Source: Monomorium pharaonis
Lineage: Eukaryota > Arthropoda > Insecta > Hymenoptera > Formicidae
Assembly (NCBI RefSeq): GCF_013373865.1
Contig: NC_050468.1
Location: 2,849,914 to 2,913,913, forward strand
Length of the DNA: 64,000 nucleotides
Direction: 5' to 3'
Made by a program: the position numbers and the translations under genes. Each line of letters starts with the position of its first letter. The first letter of the stretch is position 1. Below are positions 32,890-44,164 of this stretch, piece after piece. The notes beneath the pieces are model-generated. The model did no database searches. It was not told the origin of the DNA and saw nothing but the letters and a program-made list of their open reading frames with translations.

Positions 32890-33215
32890 TTTAACACTTT
32901 AAAATTTGCAGTGACAACTTTCGGAGTGTATACTGGCTTTCCTTCAAGCTTTATCTTGATGTACGATCAAACATTTTCTATAGGATTTGCATCTAAAAAC
33001 ATGCAGGCCAATCTATCGTAATCGTATTGATGCCATTTTACAATTTCCACTTATTGTTAGTGCAAATCTTATTTCGACGTTTAGGGTCTTTATCCTCCTG
33101 TAGCACTCAATTCATTCTATTAGCACCAAAAAACTTTTAAGCAGTTTTCAATACACACTTCAGATAGATAGTAACGCATTTGGAATCATTGAAACTTATC
33201 CCAATAATAATTACA
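32890..33215 (-). pseudogene. Tc1-like transposase C-terminal relic
   Basis: On the minus strand LQEDKDPKRRNKICTNNKW, then IDWPACF and, in another frame, LDANPIENV-SYIKIKLEGK follow the order of Tc1-family transposases around the second Asp (QxDNDPKH) and third acidic residue (WPxxSPDLNPIENxW). The matching frame changes at least twice. The N-terminal half is absent. Confidence 0.6.
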
Positions 33216-33297
33216 TTAAAAAATTTAAATTATGGGTGTCTAGAGAAAAGTCTTTCAAGTGGAAAAGTCCGGAATTTGAACCTTTCGATCGGGACTG

Positions 33298-34111
33298 TCC
33301 CGATTGCGCACATAAGGGATTGGACACAGTAGTATTTCCCAATTGAACACAGTCGCGATTGGACACGGACTCGATTGGACACAGAGCCGATTGGACACGG
33401 ACTCGATTGGACACTGACCCGATTGGACACGGACCCGATTGCACACGAACTTGATTGCACACGGACTCGATTGCGCACCGACCCGTTTACACACGGACCC
33501 GATTGCGCACGGATCCGATTCCGTATCGACTTGTTTGCACACGCACCCGATTGCACACGGACTCGATTGCGCACCGACCCGTTTGCACACGGACCCGATT
33601 GCACACGGACTCGATTGCGCACCGACCCGTTTGCACACGGACCCAATTGCGCACCGACCCGTTTGCAAACGGGTCGGTGTGCAATTGGGTCCATGTGCAA
33701 TCGGATCCGTGTCCAATCGGGTCTGTGTCCAATCGATTTCGTGTCCAATTGGGACTGTGTCTGATCGGGATGGTGTGCAATCGAGACTGTGTCTAATCGA
33801 GTCCGTGTCCAATCGGGTCTGTGTCCAATTGAGTCCGTGTCCAATCGGGTACGTGTGCAATCGAGTCGGTGTGCAATCGAGTCCGTGTGCAATCGGATCC
33901 GTGTCCAATCGGATCCGTATCCAATCGGGTCCGTGTCCAATCGGGTTTGTGTCCAATCGAGTCCGTGTCCAATCGGGACTGTGTCCGATCAGGATAGTGT
34001 GCAATCGAGACTGTGTCCAATTGAATCCGTGTCCAATCGGGTCTGTGTTCAATCGAGTCCGTGTCCAATCGGGAAATACTACTGTGTCCATTCCCTTATG
34101 TGCGCAATCGG
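33298..34111. mobile_element. 814-bp palindromic array of a 16-bp unit
   Basis: Ends CCCGATTGCGCACATAAGGG with CAGTAGTATTTCCC and their inverted complement. The left half repeats a 16-bp unit of the form GATTGgACACGGACTC about 23 times. At 33655-33672 the array passes through ACCCGTTTGCAAACGGGT and the right half carries the unit inverted (GTGTCCAATCGGGTCC). Units alternate between GGACAC, GCACAC and GCGCAC, and flips of mutually complementary sets suggest arm homogenisation. Because the unit lacks stop codons and 16 is not a multiple of 3, frames up to 287 aa stay open on both strands; they are not genes. Confidence 0.85.
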
Positions 34112-34152
34112 GCCTCACTCCTTTTGGTCCTCGATCAATAAAATTACATGTA

Positions 34153-34312
34153 GCAGCCCTATCTAAAGTAAAACAAATTTATCTTAATAAATATAATACA
34201 TCGCTGCTTTTAGCGGCACCAGTAGAATACCTTTTCAGTACAGGACAAATATATGTCCTTCGTAAAAATCATTTATCTCATGAGTTTTAAGAAATTCTTG
34301 TATCTAAAAAAT
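34153..34312 (+). pseudogene. hAT transposase C-terminal dimerisation relic
   Basis: The frame reads ALSKVKQIYLNKYNTSLLLA, then APVEYLFSTGQIYVLRKNHL, SHEF, stop, EILVSKK. The AP(V/S)E(R)xFSxxGxxxxxxRxxLS pattern with a following xxxLVxLK is the hAT C-terminal (hATC) signature; the usual Arg after Glu is Tyr here. The palindromic array lies directly upstream, and I cannot find the rest of the gene beyond it. Confidence 0.6.
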
Positions 34313-35083
34313 AAAAACTTTTAAATAAAAATATGAATATTGTTTATATATCTTTTTTATATTATCTATGAAACGTTTTTTAGATATTTGTATAATTTAC
34401 CTAAGAAAATAACATCTAAGAAACAATCTAGATAAATAATATAAGCATCTCATCTTTTATCTAGATGTTTTAATGCAAAAGAGATTTTTATCTCCATCTA
34501 GATGATTTTACTAGCGCAACACCGAGTTAATATCACATATATGTGTCTGTAGCAATAATTGATTAAATTTGTATTATTAAATAAAATCGAACAATTAAAT
34601 AAAACGAGATGAACTCGTGGCATTGATATTATGGTTTGTTTGCGTCGCCATGCCCCGACATGCTCCTGCTCACTCCAACGCACTTTAATAGATTGGCATC
34701 ATCGGAATCAACGTATTGGAATGCGTTGGGGTGAATAGGAGCATGTCGAGGACTCGGGGCATGTGACGTGAACAGACTCTATGTCTCAATAGTAAACGTA
34801 TTTCCCACCACGCGAGACACTTACTCCTCTTTTCTAAGCGTACTTTCCAGCAAGACAGTGTAACACTGTATCCACTAGTGTGAGTGAGACACACTGATAT
34901 GCTCTTTTTCACACTAATGGACACTGTGTTACATTGGGTCTGTTCGCGTTACTTGCACTTTTCGCACTCAACATCTTCGCTTTCTCTTTTTCTAGTGCTC
35001 AAGTATATATTTATCTCCTTTAAAGTGCAAAAAATTTTGGGGATTTCAAGCGAACAAACCTATTGTATCTTGCTGGAAAGCAC
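34313..35083. other. TATCTAGATG word fragment and unassigned GC-richer spacer
   Basis: 34330-34510 contains repeated ATCTAGATAAAT, ATCTAGATGTTTT and CATCTAGATG words, like a CCC-type arm without visible ends. 34680-35080 includes an inverted pair (GTGTAACACTGTATCCACTA with CTAATGGACACTGTGTTAC) and no recognised gene. Confidence 0.4.
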
Positions 35084-35532
35084 CCCAGATAGCCAAGCGT
35101 GATTAAGCATTTTGAAGAAACTAATGCACAAAACGTGTTGCTAGATATTTGCTGTATATTTGCTGACATCGAAGTAGAACACGTTACGAATACAGCAATA
35201 TGTCTGCTTATACATGCAAACAGTTGGCGAAATTTTCCGAACAAACGGTTCGCAACTCGTATGTTATGTTGTCTACAACATGACAGCAACATGACGGCAA
35301 GGAATGATTCAATCGAATAATTATATCTTGAGCATCATGATGCAAACATGACAGCAACAACACATATATAATAATTTTCATTTGTTATTGGATATATGCC
35401 TTTAAATTATGAAGTTTTTTAATTGTAGCGTATTGTTTACAAATTGTTGACAATATGAACTTGTCACACGTTTACGACAACTTTTCAATAAAAAGACGTC
35501 TATATTTTCGAAATTTAAATATAATTTATATA

Positions 35533-35709
35533 TATAACTTTATTAATCATATTACACATAAACATAGTTACAAAATAAAAGAATTATATATAATTTTAAA
35601 AATTAATATCTATATATATATATATAGATATTAATTTTTAAAATTATATATAATTCTTTTATTTTGTAACTATGTTTATGTGTAATATGATTAATAAAGT
35701 TATAATTAA

Positions 35710-35743
<34 letters not shown>

Positions 35744-35783
35744 GATTAATATATATATATATGATTAATAAAGTTATAATTAA

Positions 35784-35817
<34 letters not shown>

Positions 35818-35859
35818 GATTAATATATATATATATATGATTAATAAAGTTATAATTAA

Positions 35860-35893
<34 letters not shown>

Positions 35894-35950
35894 TTAATTA
35901 TAACTTTATTAATCATATTACACATAAACATAGTTACAAAATAAAAGATA
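35533..35950. repeat. AT-rich perfect palindrome and tandem derivative
   Basis: 35533-35705 is a near-perfect palindrome: AACTTTATTAATCATATTAC, ACATAAACATAGTTACAAAA and TAAAAATTAATATCTATATA read outward from a (TA)n centre and back. A unit with ATGATTAATAAAGTTATAAT and a (TA)n run is then repeated three times (35686-35880), and the arm returns inverted at 35890-35945. The pattern suggests repeated foldback synthesis. Short frames here are spurious. Confidence 0.8.
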
Positions 35951-36061
35951 AACATAAATAAAATTAGCAACATATTATTCATTATTATATAAAAGAAAAT
36001 ACTTTATTGATCATTTATTATAGAAATAAAATATAAAATAAAATAATTTTTAATACATATC

Positions 36062-36211
36062 CCAGGTAGTAAGATTTGTACAAGTAATATTTTGTAAATA
36101 TTTATAAATATTTTATAAATATTTTTATAATGTTTATAATAAATCTTTATAATTCAAATAAATATTATAAATATTTTGTAAATATTTTATAAATATTGTG
36201 TGCTGTCTGGG
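36062..36211. mobile_element. CCC element with AAATATTTATAAAT word, 150 bp
   Basis: Ends CCCAGGTAGTAAGATTTGTA and TGTGTGCTGTCTGGG; flanks ATAT and ATAT (AT duplication or slightly longer). The interior is only TATAAATATT-type words. Core I follows directly at 36213. The same arrangement, arm word then core I, occurs at 52883-53732 and 61180-63334. Confidence 0.65.
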
Positions 36212-36212
36212 A

Positions 36213-36530
36213 TATAATTTAGCTTTATCAAAAGAACAGAACAAAAACATATTTTTATAAGTTATTCTACATGTTATTTCGCATACGTAAAAAGCAGTAA
36301 AAAAACTGTAAATTTATATTTATTTATAAATATTATTTAACTATACGTTTCATGTTTCTGACATCTATTGAACTGATCTATAACAAATATGTATTCATGA
36401 GCATCAAGTGTCAATGGATCATTGCGAAGTGCTAGGTTGCGTACGATGTTCGAAGTCAAACAGTGTCGACGGCGGTTCAGAGTTGGATGGGTGACCGCAA
36501 AAGTTTTATTAGGCAATGTCAGATGTGAGT
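36213..36530 (+). pseudogene. 5S rRNA-like core I, copy 2
   Basis: The 5S-like part (36445-36497) has TTCGAAGTCAAACAGTGTCG, then CGGTTCAGAGTTGGATGGGT and GACCG, following 5S boxes A and C in order. Before it lies the conserved non-5S segment: AAAAGAACAGAACAAAAACA, TAAGTTATTCTACATGTTAT, TATACGTTTCATGTTTCTGA and TAACAAATATGTATTCATGA. It is collinear with 61395-61745 over the whole length. Confidence 0.6.
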
Positions 36531-36608
36531 ATATTGTCAGCATATGAGCATTCATTATTTGACATATGTTGCCGTCATGTTGCTATTAACATGCTGTTGG
36601 TTGCGGAT

Positions 36609-37333
36609 CCCTTATGGGAAAAACACTCTAATTTTGAGAGTTTACACTCAAAATTGAGTGTTAATACTCGATTTTGGGAGTTTACTCCCAAATTTATGTG
36701 TATACGCTCAAATCTTGAGTATTTACACTAAAGATTGAGTGTTTATACTCGAACATTGCGTGTGTACACTCAATGATTGAGTGTTCATACCAAAGTTTAG
36801 ATTTAAATATTGAATATTTGAAAGTATACTCTCAACATTTGGATATGACACTCAGTAAATGAGTGTATACTTCTAATATAAAGTGTGAACACTGAAACGT
36901 TGGAGATGTACATTCAACATCTATCAGTTGAAGGTATACACTTAATATTGAGTGTGCATTCTCAAACATTGGATTAGAAAATGTTAAATAAAAACAAAAG
37001 CAAGAAAAGCAAGTTCAACCGAAACATTCAATTATAGAGTGTTCAGCTGGCTTTGAGTATTAATTTGAGTATTACTTTCAACTTGGATGTTTGCCATCTA
37101 ATTGAGTGTTAATTTCAGTGTTATTCTTAAATTTAGGATTAACATTGAAATTAACACTCAATTAGATGGCGAACATTCAAGTTGAGAGTAATAACACTCT
37201 AATTAAAAGTAAATTAAAGAGCGAACACTCAATTTGAGTGTTTACACTGAATTGAGTGTTTACTCCTTGTCCGAAATTATACTCAACTTGACTATTTTTT
37301 TAAGTGTTATTTTTAGTGTTTTTTTCGTAAAGG
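36609..37333. mobile_element. CCC element with ACTCAATTGAGTGT words, copy 1
   Basis: Left end CCCTTATGGGAAAAACACTC, right end AGTGTTTTTTTCGTAAAGG (degenerate). The interior repeats ACACTCAA, TTGAGTGT, TTTGAGAGTTTACACTC and similar in both orientations, including a tight stem (AACTTGGATGTTTGCCATCT with AGATGGCGAACATTCAAGTT). The copy at 48772-49546 is about 90% alike by eye. Its right end abuts the THAP exon of the P-like gene. Confidence 0.75.
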
Positions 37334-37723
37334 CGTTTATTTCGATTGCCAACAGACAAGAGAAATCTCCAACGGCGATTGAAATGACTACAATTAGGAA
37401 AAGCTTATCGAAGACAGCTGTAATTTGTGAGGTAGATATATTGTATATATGTAATAATTAATTATAATTGTGTATTACAGTTATAAATATTACGTAAATT
37501 TCGTAGGCACATTTTAGTGAGGATCAGTTTGAGAACAAACGAGGAGATGGAAGAAAATTACTCCGACCATTCGCAGAACCAAATTTATTAAAGAGCAGTT
37601 AATAGAAAAGACATCTAGGTCTCTGGAAACAGAATTTCGTAAGTAAAATAAAAAAAATATGGATAAAAAAATAATAGTAAAATATATGGATAATTTAGAA
37701 TTTAGAGTTTCAAGTGTACATAC

Positions 37724-37829
37724 CCATACAACACAAGATCTTATATAAACATCCTAAAATATTCTATGGATATCTAGAATGTTCATAGAATATTTTAGGA
37801 TGTTTACAGAATATCTTGTACTGTATGGG
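37724..37829. mobile_element. Minimal CCC element, 106 bp
   Basis: Ends CCCATACAACACAAGATCTT and AATATCTTGTACTGTATGGG, with TA duplicated outside (37722-37723, 37830-37831). The interior is a single palindrome: TAAACATCCTAAAATATTCT answers AGAATATTTTAGGATGTTTA. It is inserted in the P-like relic, one of the cleanest examples of the class. Confidence 0.85.
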
Positions 37830-40145
37830 TATTGTATACATCTAGATACTTATGAAATGTGTGCATGTTTATTTGTAAGATTATGTATTTTTATTACAAG
37901 TAAATTAGAAAATAAAGCCTCGAATTGTTTGTGTATGAAACCACTGTATACTGCAACTTAAATTTAAATTTAAATTTTTAAATAGATGACAAGCAAAACC
38001 CAATAAATACAAATTGCACTAGCTCGTGCAATAATGATATTAATAGTAATGATAACGATAAGGACAATAGTAATAATAATGATAAGGAAAACAGTAATAA
38101 CGATAAAGACAACAGTAATGATGACATGACAAATAATATTGAAACAAATGTGGATGAATTACAAAACATTAAATTAATCCGCAAAAATACTATCAAGATA
38201 TTAGAAAGTTGAAAAGAGATCTAAAACATAAAACACGAGAATGTAATATTTGGAAGAAAAAATTTCAACAAAAAAGAAATATTTTAAACAAACTTTTCAA
38301 TGCAGATCAACAAAACTTTATTACACGTTGTAAACAAGAAGGATCTTCAATTAATAAAGCCTCAAGACTATAAATGGCCTGCGGACGAAAAGGTTACGAG
38401 GAGATGCGACAGCAAAATTTGCCATATCCAAGTATCCGCACTTTACAATACCGCATATAAGGCTTAACATTTCAACCAGGTATTTTAGAAGATTTATATT
38501 CCAGCTGTTGAAAATAAAAGTTAGTACTGTTTTTATTATTGCTATATACGTTGAATAAGGTAACTACAGTTTCAAGATAAAGATATAGTAAAGCTATATA
38601 CGCGTGTGCACACACATACACGTTCAATGTTAATCTAATTATGCTTTTTTGTTCTAAACTATTTGTGCGCGTGTCCATTTATAGTTTAAAAAAAGAGTAA
38701 TTAAATTTTTTATAATTTTATTTATGTATATATAATAGTTTTATTTAAATATTTTAACTGAAGTTACTTTTATCCAATCAGCTATGAATAAAAGTATTAT
38801 ATACATATTTTCAATAGTGCTTATGATATGCTTTGTAATATTATTTTTTAGATAGCGACATTTAATTCAAAAGAAAAACATGCTGTACTTCTCGTTGATG
38901 AAATGTCGATAAAACCTGCAGTATGATAATTGTACCGGTACAATTGTTGGTCGACCATCAATGAAAATGTCAGGTGGAAAAGATTCTTGTAATCTATTAA
39001 CTACACATAATCTTGTATTTATGTTGTGCGGCATTTCTAAAAAGTGGATACGAATATATAGCTAATTTATTTTGCCCGCAAGAAATGGTAAACAAAATTA
39101 CAATTATTAAAAAGACACCCGATAGTGGAATAATTATTGAAATAGTACTTTCGGACATGGGAGCGCAAAATAGGAGTTAGTGGAAACTTTTTAATATTAC
39201 AGCTAGTAAATTAAATCACATCCAAAATTACATTCAACATCCATGTAATAACAAAGATAAACTATTTATTACAGCGGATTCTGTTCATGTTTATAAAAAT
39301 GTCGCATATTCACTAATTGCAGGAAACACATTTTATTTAGATAAAACGCTAGTAAAAAATATATAACTTACCACATAACGAAATCTCTATGACACCTATT
39401 CGCCAGGTATATTGTTATACCAACAAAATACTTCAAAAACTGTGTCCACATTTGAACGAAAAATCCATAAATCCTTCTCATTTTGATAAGATAAACGTTG
39501 TCTTAAGTGTAGGACTACTTAACAACAATGTTGCTGCAGCCATACTACATCATATTAATAACAAAAGTATTGATTGTATGCATAAAACTACTGCGTGGTT
39601 TTTAAACACCACGGTACACAAATGGTTCAAAATCATGACTAGCCGTTATGAAAAACTTGCACTATCCCATTTTTAGGAAAATGAATATACAGAAAATATC
39701 ACTTTTTTAAAAGAATTTATAGAAATTGTTTATGGAATAACAGTTGGAGATGGAAAGTGGAAGCTGTTCCAAAGCGGTTTGATACTTTGTACACAAATTG
39801 CTCTTGATATACATGAATATTTAGACAAACAAAATTTTAAGTATTTATTATTAAGCAGGTTTACACAAAATGCGTTAGAAAATTTATTCTCTACAATACG
39901 TGCATAAACATCTGTACCAGACGCACAAGAATTTAAACAAGCATTGTCTCATTTCTTTGTCACAGTTTCAGACAAATCTCGATCGTAGTAATTATTCCAC
40001 TATCAATGCTGATAACCTTATACAATATTGTAAAGAAATAAAACTTTTGAAAAGTAAAAAACCTCTGGAGACATGCAATGCTTCGAGAGCATTGAAAATG
40101 ATGTATGGAATAATGAACTACACACTTGATTCGAAATGAACCTAT

Positions 40146-40740
40146 TTTAACCCTTTGCGGCACACATTTTTCTATTAATCGGATTTTTATGAAAATTGAT
40201 ATAAAAAGGTTTTCAGGGTCGCTGATTACGAATCTGCAATTAGATTTCAACGATTCTTTTTCAAAATGGCGTATCCAATATGACAAGTCACGATTTTGAG
40301 TATTTTTTATTAGTTTTTTATGGAAATTGGTATACAAGAATTTTTCAGAACGCTGATTATGAATCCACCATAAAAAGTAAATAAATATCTAAAATAGCAA
40401 GATTGATTGTTTTTATTCGAAAAAATGTCAGCAACAAAATTCTGTATATCAATTTTTATGAAAAATCTATAAAAATACTCAAAATCGTGAATTGCCATAT
40501 TGGATCCGCCATTTTGAAAAAGAATCGTCGAAATCTGATTCGTAGTCAGCGTAGAAGCGGATTCGTAATCAGCGACTCAAAAAAAACCTGCATATTGATT
40601 TTCGCAGCTTCATGATTCTTCCTTCTGACATACATTTTTTGTAAAAAATACTTTTTTTCGTTTTATTTATTTATATAACAAAATTAACTAATAATAAAGG
40701 AAAATTACACCCTACCAAATACTACTAAGATTTTTACTAA
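40146..40740. repeat. Inverted-repeat insert in the P-like gene
   Basis: TAACCCTTTGCGGCACACAT opens the segment, a start often seen in TTAA-target MITEs. CGCTGATTACGAATCTGCAA, AACGATTCTTTTTCAAAATG and GATTTTGAGTATTTT on the left are answered at 40473-40575. No right terminal repeat is found. Protein similarity to the P transposase stops before it and resumes after it. Confidence 0.5.
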
Positions 40741-41525
40741 AGTAAAATTACAAGAAAAAATAATAAAATGCAGTATTTGGTGTCCAAAAAATTAAAAAAA
40801 TTACTTCAAAATAGATGGTCGATATATCGATATTATCGACCATCATGCCGCAAAAAGTTAAATAACGTTGCACAAACAGCATTGGATCATTTGACAGGTG
40901 TATTGTTGTGTAAAATTAAAAAAAATTTACAAATATTGTGCTGCATGTTTCAATACACTTGTGACCACTAATATAGATTTAAATAATAATGTCATAATAT
41001 ATAACTTCTTTTTATAAAATTACGAGAATATAAAAAAATGTGTTACATTTTTCTACTATGGATGTATATAATATTTTATATAAATGCGAAATATTATTTC
41101 GGCAAGAAGAGACTAATTTACTGTCTAATAAGTTATAATCCACTGAATTTGTAAACAAATGTTTACAAATATATCTGACGGATTTTATTCCATCATGACA
41201 TAACATTATGTACAAACTACTCAAAATGTTTGTAATTACTAGAATACATTTTAGTTTAAAGAAAGATTTTGATAATATTGTAAAAGCAGTTCCTACTTCT
41301 AGTCGAAGCGTGGCAATGAAAAAGTCTGTGATCAATTATAAATGTTATGGTAAAAAAAAATAAAATAAATTTTATGTTTATTTGTTAGTATTTATTGTTT
41401 TTTCCTTATTTGTAATACATATTCGTATAAGACAGGCTTGAAATGCTGCTTAGTGGACTTAAAATGGTGCACCAATTGCGGTATTTTATATATCTTAGTG
41501 ACTTTACTATTTTCATTCGTTTAGC

Positions 41526-41790
41526 TAGAGCACTAAAAAAGTAGGTATTCTCACGTCCGCCATTTTTCTTCAAACTGGCAAGTAACTAGCATAATGTTTT
41601 ATATATATAATACATTGCAATAACCTTTACAGTCTCAAGATCATAAATATCGTGTCTTCGTTTCATTGTCGCATAAAGTTTGGTGCTTCCAAAGATTATT
41701 GACGTATATATATACAAAACATACCTAATTTTTCCTGCTAGTTAGAAGAAAAATGGCGGACGTGAGAATACTCACTTTTATAGTGCCTTA
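41526..41790. mobile_element. hAT-like MITE, 265 bp
   Basis: Ends TAGAGCACTAAAAAAGTAGG and its counterpart CACTTTTATAGTGCCTTA; stems continue with ATTCTCACGTCCGCCATTTT and complement. GTTTAGC is duplicated at 41519-41525 and 41791-41797 (7 bp, probably a decayed 8-bp duplication). TARRG ends with an approximately 8-bp target fit hAT. Confidence 0.75.
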
Positions 41791-41797
41791 GTTTAGC

Positions 41798-42883
41798 GCA
41801 TTCCACGATAGGACTGGTAAAAAATGTATGACAGGTGGCGCACGTGACCATGCAAAATCGCAAACACGTTATTCTGCATGTACATAAGGTATCCGAGAAT
41901 GTTTGCTCATTATTTACAATCGACTATCAATCACCGTGCGTTATATCTGTGACATTCGGAATAGACAGAGGCGCGCGTTATGTTAATAATGTGCTTCGTA
42001 TGCGGTGCGACGCGACGCTGCGTCGCACACAAGCACCCATACGTATGTATGTACACGTACACATGCACAATTATATGGCATGCATGCATGTGCAGCTCAA
42101 GATTCGAGATGCGTCGAATCCAAATGAACGAACGCTATCGCAATCCCCCATTCTGGTCGCGCTTGGTAGCTAACTTACAGTACGCGTGATGACTGACGGT
42201 GAGAGAACTGATAGGATTACCAAGAGTATCGTGCCACTCATCGCCATTTAAATGACGAGAGTGACAATAGTTTTCGATACTTTTTCAATCGCCAACGATG
42301 AACATTTCAGAATTTTGACAAGCCTAATTTTCAAAGAAAGTTAAATAGACAAATTTTTTCATTACTTTTAATTAATTGGATATTGCATTTTCCTAGATTT
42401 ATTTGCATTTTCACAATGCACAGTGGATCGAATGAACAAATCAGTGGACATAGGTAAAGAAATAAAGTCGTGATTTTTCTATTGCAACCATGAAAAATGT
42501 TTTGTAGAATGATCAAACTAAAGCATTTTGAATGAATTAATGTATTTATATTGGCATTTTCTCCGTTATCATTATTCAAATATAAACTATTCTATAATTT
42601 CAAAATTGCTGATAAAACGTTACTTCTGTTTGCCTTGAAATTACACAATGATATTCTTATCTGTAACTTTAATTGTTTATGTATGTTTAATGTAACATAT
42701 TTAACAATTTTTCGTACATATTTATAAGATTACACTTATATATTTCCTATGCACTCGTCCCATTCAAGTATAAAAATATATCCTATAACCGTAGGTAAAT
42801 ATATCCTATAACTTCTTTGAACTGCACATAAAATTGGTTGCATTTGGCTGATTAATACAAGTATGGATATTATTCTATCACAT
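41798..42883. other. Unassigned, GC-richer patch then AT-rich spacer
   Basis: 41820-42290 is GC-richer with several overlapping short frames (112 and 69 aa) but no motif I recognise, and could be single-copy host sequence. 42300-42880 is AT-rich with a short direct repeat AAATATATCCTATAAC (42774-42810). Confidence 0.4.
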
Positions 42884-43710
42884 TTGGATTTATAAACTCT
42901 ATTTTAACAAAAATAATTAAAAATAAATGTTTTTTTCGAAATTTTATTCCCTCTCAGTGATAACAGTTAGTATCGCGGGAAGCTGGGGAATTAACCAACC
43001 ATAGGCAAGTTTTTTTAAAGGAGGTGCCCTCGCCCACCCCTACGATAAACTTAAATGTGAACAAAATGTAATTTTTACTTAAAATATCTGTGAAAATTGA
43101 ATGCCCGAAAATACTCGTTCACGAGATATATCTCTTTATATATTTGGTGCAATGATTTACGGAGTGTCTTTATTATTTATATATAGATCTATATTTATAT
43201 TATTTTTAGATAAAAATTATTTTTATTATAAATAACATGGAGATATGTAGAGACAAAGAGAGAAAGGAGAGAAAAAGAGGGGGGAGGAGTTAAAGCAAAA
43301 TTTTCATAATTTCGATTAGCATTATACTACTTCTTATATAATTAAATTATTACAAAATGTTTATAGAAAATTATGTAAATAATCTTTAGTTTATTCTGTG
43401 AAATTGAAATAATCATCTGTTAAAATCTTATATAATAACACAATTCTATGTTGTGTACTTTATGTATTCAGTAGTGGATTTGATCGATGTATACGGTGTG
43501 TTGAGAAGAAAAAGAAAATTATTACATTTTGTTCACATTTAAGTTTATCGTAAAGGTAGGCGAGGGCACCTCCTTTAAAAAAACTTGCCTATGGTTGGTT
43601 AATTCTTCAGCTTCACGCGGTACTAACTGTTATCACTGAGAAGGAATAAAATTTCGAAAAAGACATTTATTTTAAATTATTTTTGTTAAAATAGAGTTTA
43701 GAAATCCAAA
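42884..43710. mobile_element. MITE with roughly 200-bp terminal inverted repeats
   Basis: Left arm (42884-43080) and right arm (43520-43710) are inverted copies: TAAACTCTATTTTAAC, CTCAGTGATAACAGTTAGTA, AACCAACCATAGGCAAG, AGGAGGTGCCCTCGCC and AACTTAAATGTGAACAAAAT. The loop is AT-rich with a GAGA stretch. The arms resemble the block after the Transib-like gene (26755-26860). No RSS-like CACWGTG end is visible. Confidence 0.7.
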
Positions 43711-43983
43711 TTTTTGAAAAACATTACTTAATATTCTTTATTTACACTCAATTATATCTAAAAATACGTGGAACATATAAATATTAAGCAGTTACTAGAA
43801 AAATCTCATGTCCACTAATTCAGACGTTTCGATCCACTGTGCGGCGTACTCGTTGGAGAGATATCTTTCTCGGATAAGGGAATCTAGAGTATAATGGCCC
43901 TGCGAAATATGGCCTAGGGTCGATATCTTTTTACACAGATACTGCCTATGTATAAATGAAATGTCTTGCACTTATTGCTATTA

Positions 43984-44133
43984 AACCGATATTCTTAGTC
44001 GAATTTTATATTTAAAATTATCTTAAGTTTATTGTCTTAAATTATCATCAACCAATTACAGAATCATATTTGCATCTTAAGACATTACTTAAGATTACGG
44101 TTTTGAAATATGGTTTGATTATGAATTCCGGTT
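43984..44133. mobile_element. Diverged GGCCGATATTCATAGTCG-family MITE
   Basis: AACCGATATTCTTAGTCGAA to TTGATTATGAATTCCGGTT, with interior CATCAACCAATTACAGAATC and CATCTTAAGACATTACTTAAG matching 2663-2807. More diverged than the other copies. Confidence 0.65.
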
Positions 44134-44164
44134 TTAGGTGTCTCTTTCTGCGTGATGTTATGAG

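Larger units (their letters stand above)
35084..36608. mobile_element. Possible CCC element with ATGACAGCAACATG word, interrupted
   Basis: The left end is CCCAGATAGCCAAGCG (35084). AACATGACAGCAACATGACG at 35278-35297 is answered by GCCGTCATGTTGCTATTAAC at 36571-36590. The body contains the palindromic satellite (35533-35950) and the core I unit. The right end is not clear because the next CCC element starts at 36609. Confidence 0.35.
37325..41345 (+). pseudogene. P-element-like transposase with THAP domain, decayed
   Basis: Parts in order: THAP zinc finger C-terminal half (KTAVICE, a 75-bp intron with GTAGAT...TTTCGTAG at 37432-37506, AHFSEDQFENK, GRKLLRPFAEPNLL), supplying the CxxH of the C2CH site; an Asn/Asp-rich linker and a coiled coil (about 38000-38270); ACGRKGYEEMRQQNLPYPSI (about 38370), the HTH-like block of P/THAP9 transposases; AVLLVDEMSIKPA with the first Asp (38885); LSDMGAQNR (39150); TADSVHVYKNVAYSLIAGNT (39275); LNEKSINPSHFDKINVVLSV (39440); SRFTQNALENLFSTIRA (39858-39905); and a C-terminal part (PSCRKKLNNVAQTALDHLTG, 40843 on). 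Many stops and frameshifts. The THAP N-terminal cysteines are lost next to the 36609-37333 element. A small CCC element (37724-37829) and a spacer (40146-40740) interrupt it. Confidence 0.75.

Noticed and set aside
33300..34110. CRISPR-like array of regular repeats
   Set aside because: Units are contiguous without unique spacers, the array inverts at its centre, and the context is eukaryotic transposon DNA.
33255..34290. Long open frames up to 287 aa on both strands
   Set aside because: All lie in the 16-bp array. The unit has no stop codon and 16 is not a multiple of 3, so several frames stay open automatically; the peptides are just cycles of the repeat.
34884..35320. Short ORFs of 72-90 aa around 35 kb
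   Set aside because: No motifs, overlapping frames on both strands, and they cross the CCCAGATAGCC end at 35084.
37978..38196. 72-aa minus-strand Leu/Ser-rich ORF
   Set aside because: Antisense shadow of the Asn/Asp-rich linker in the P-like transposase.
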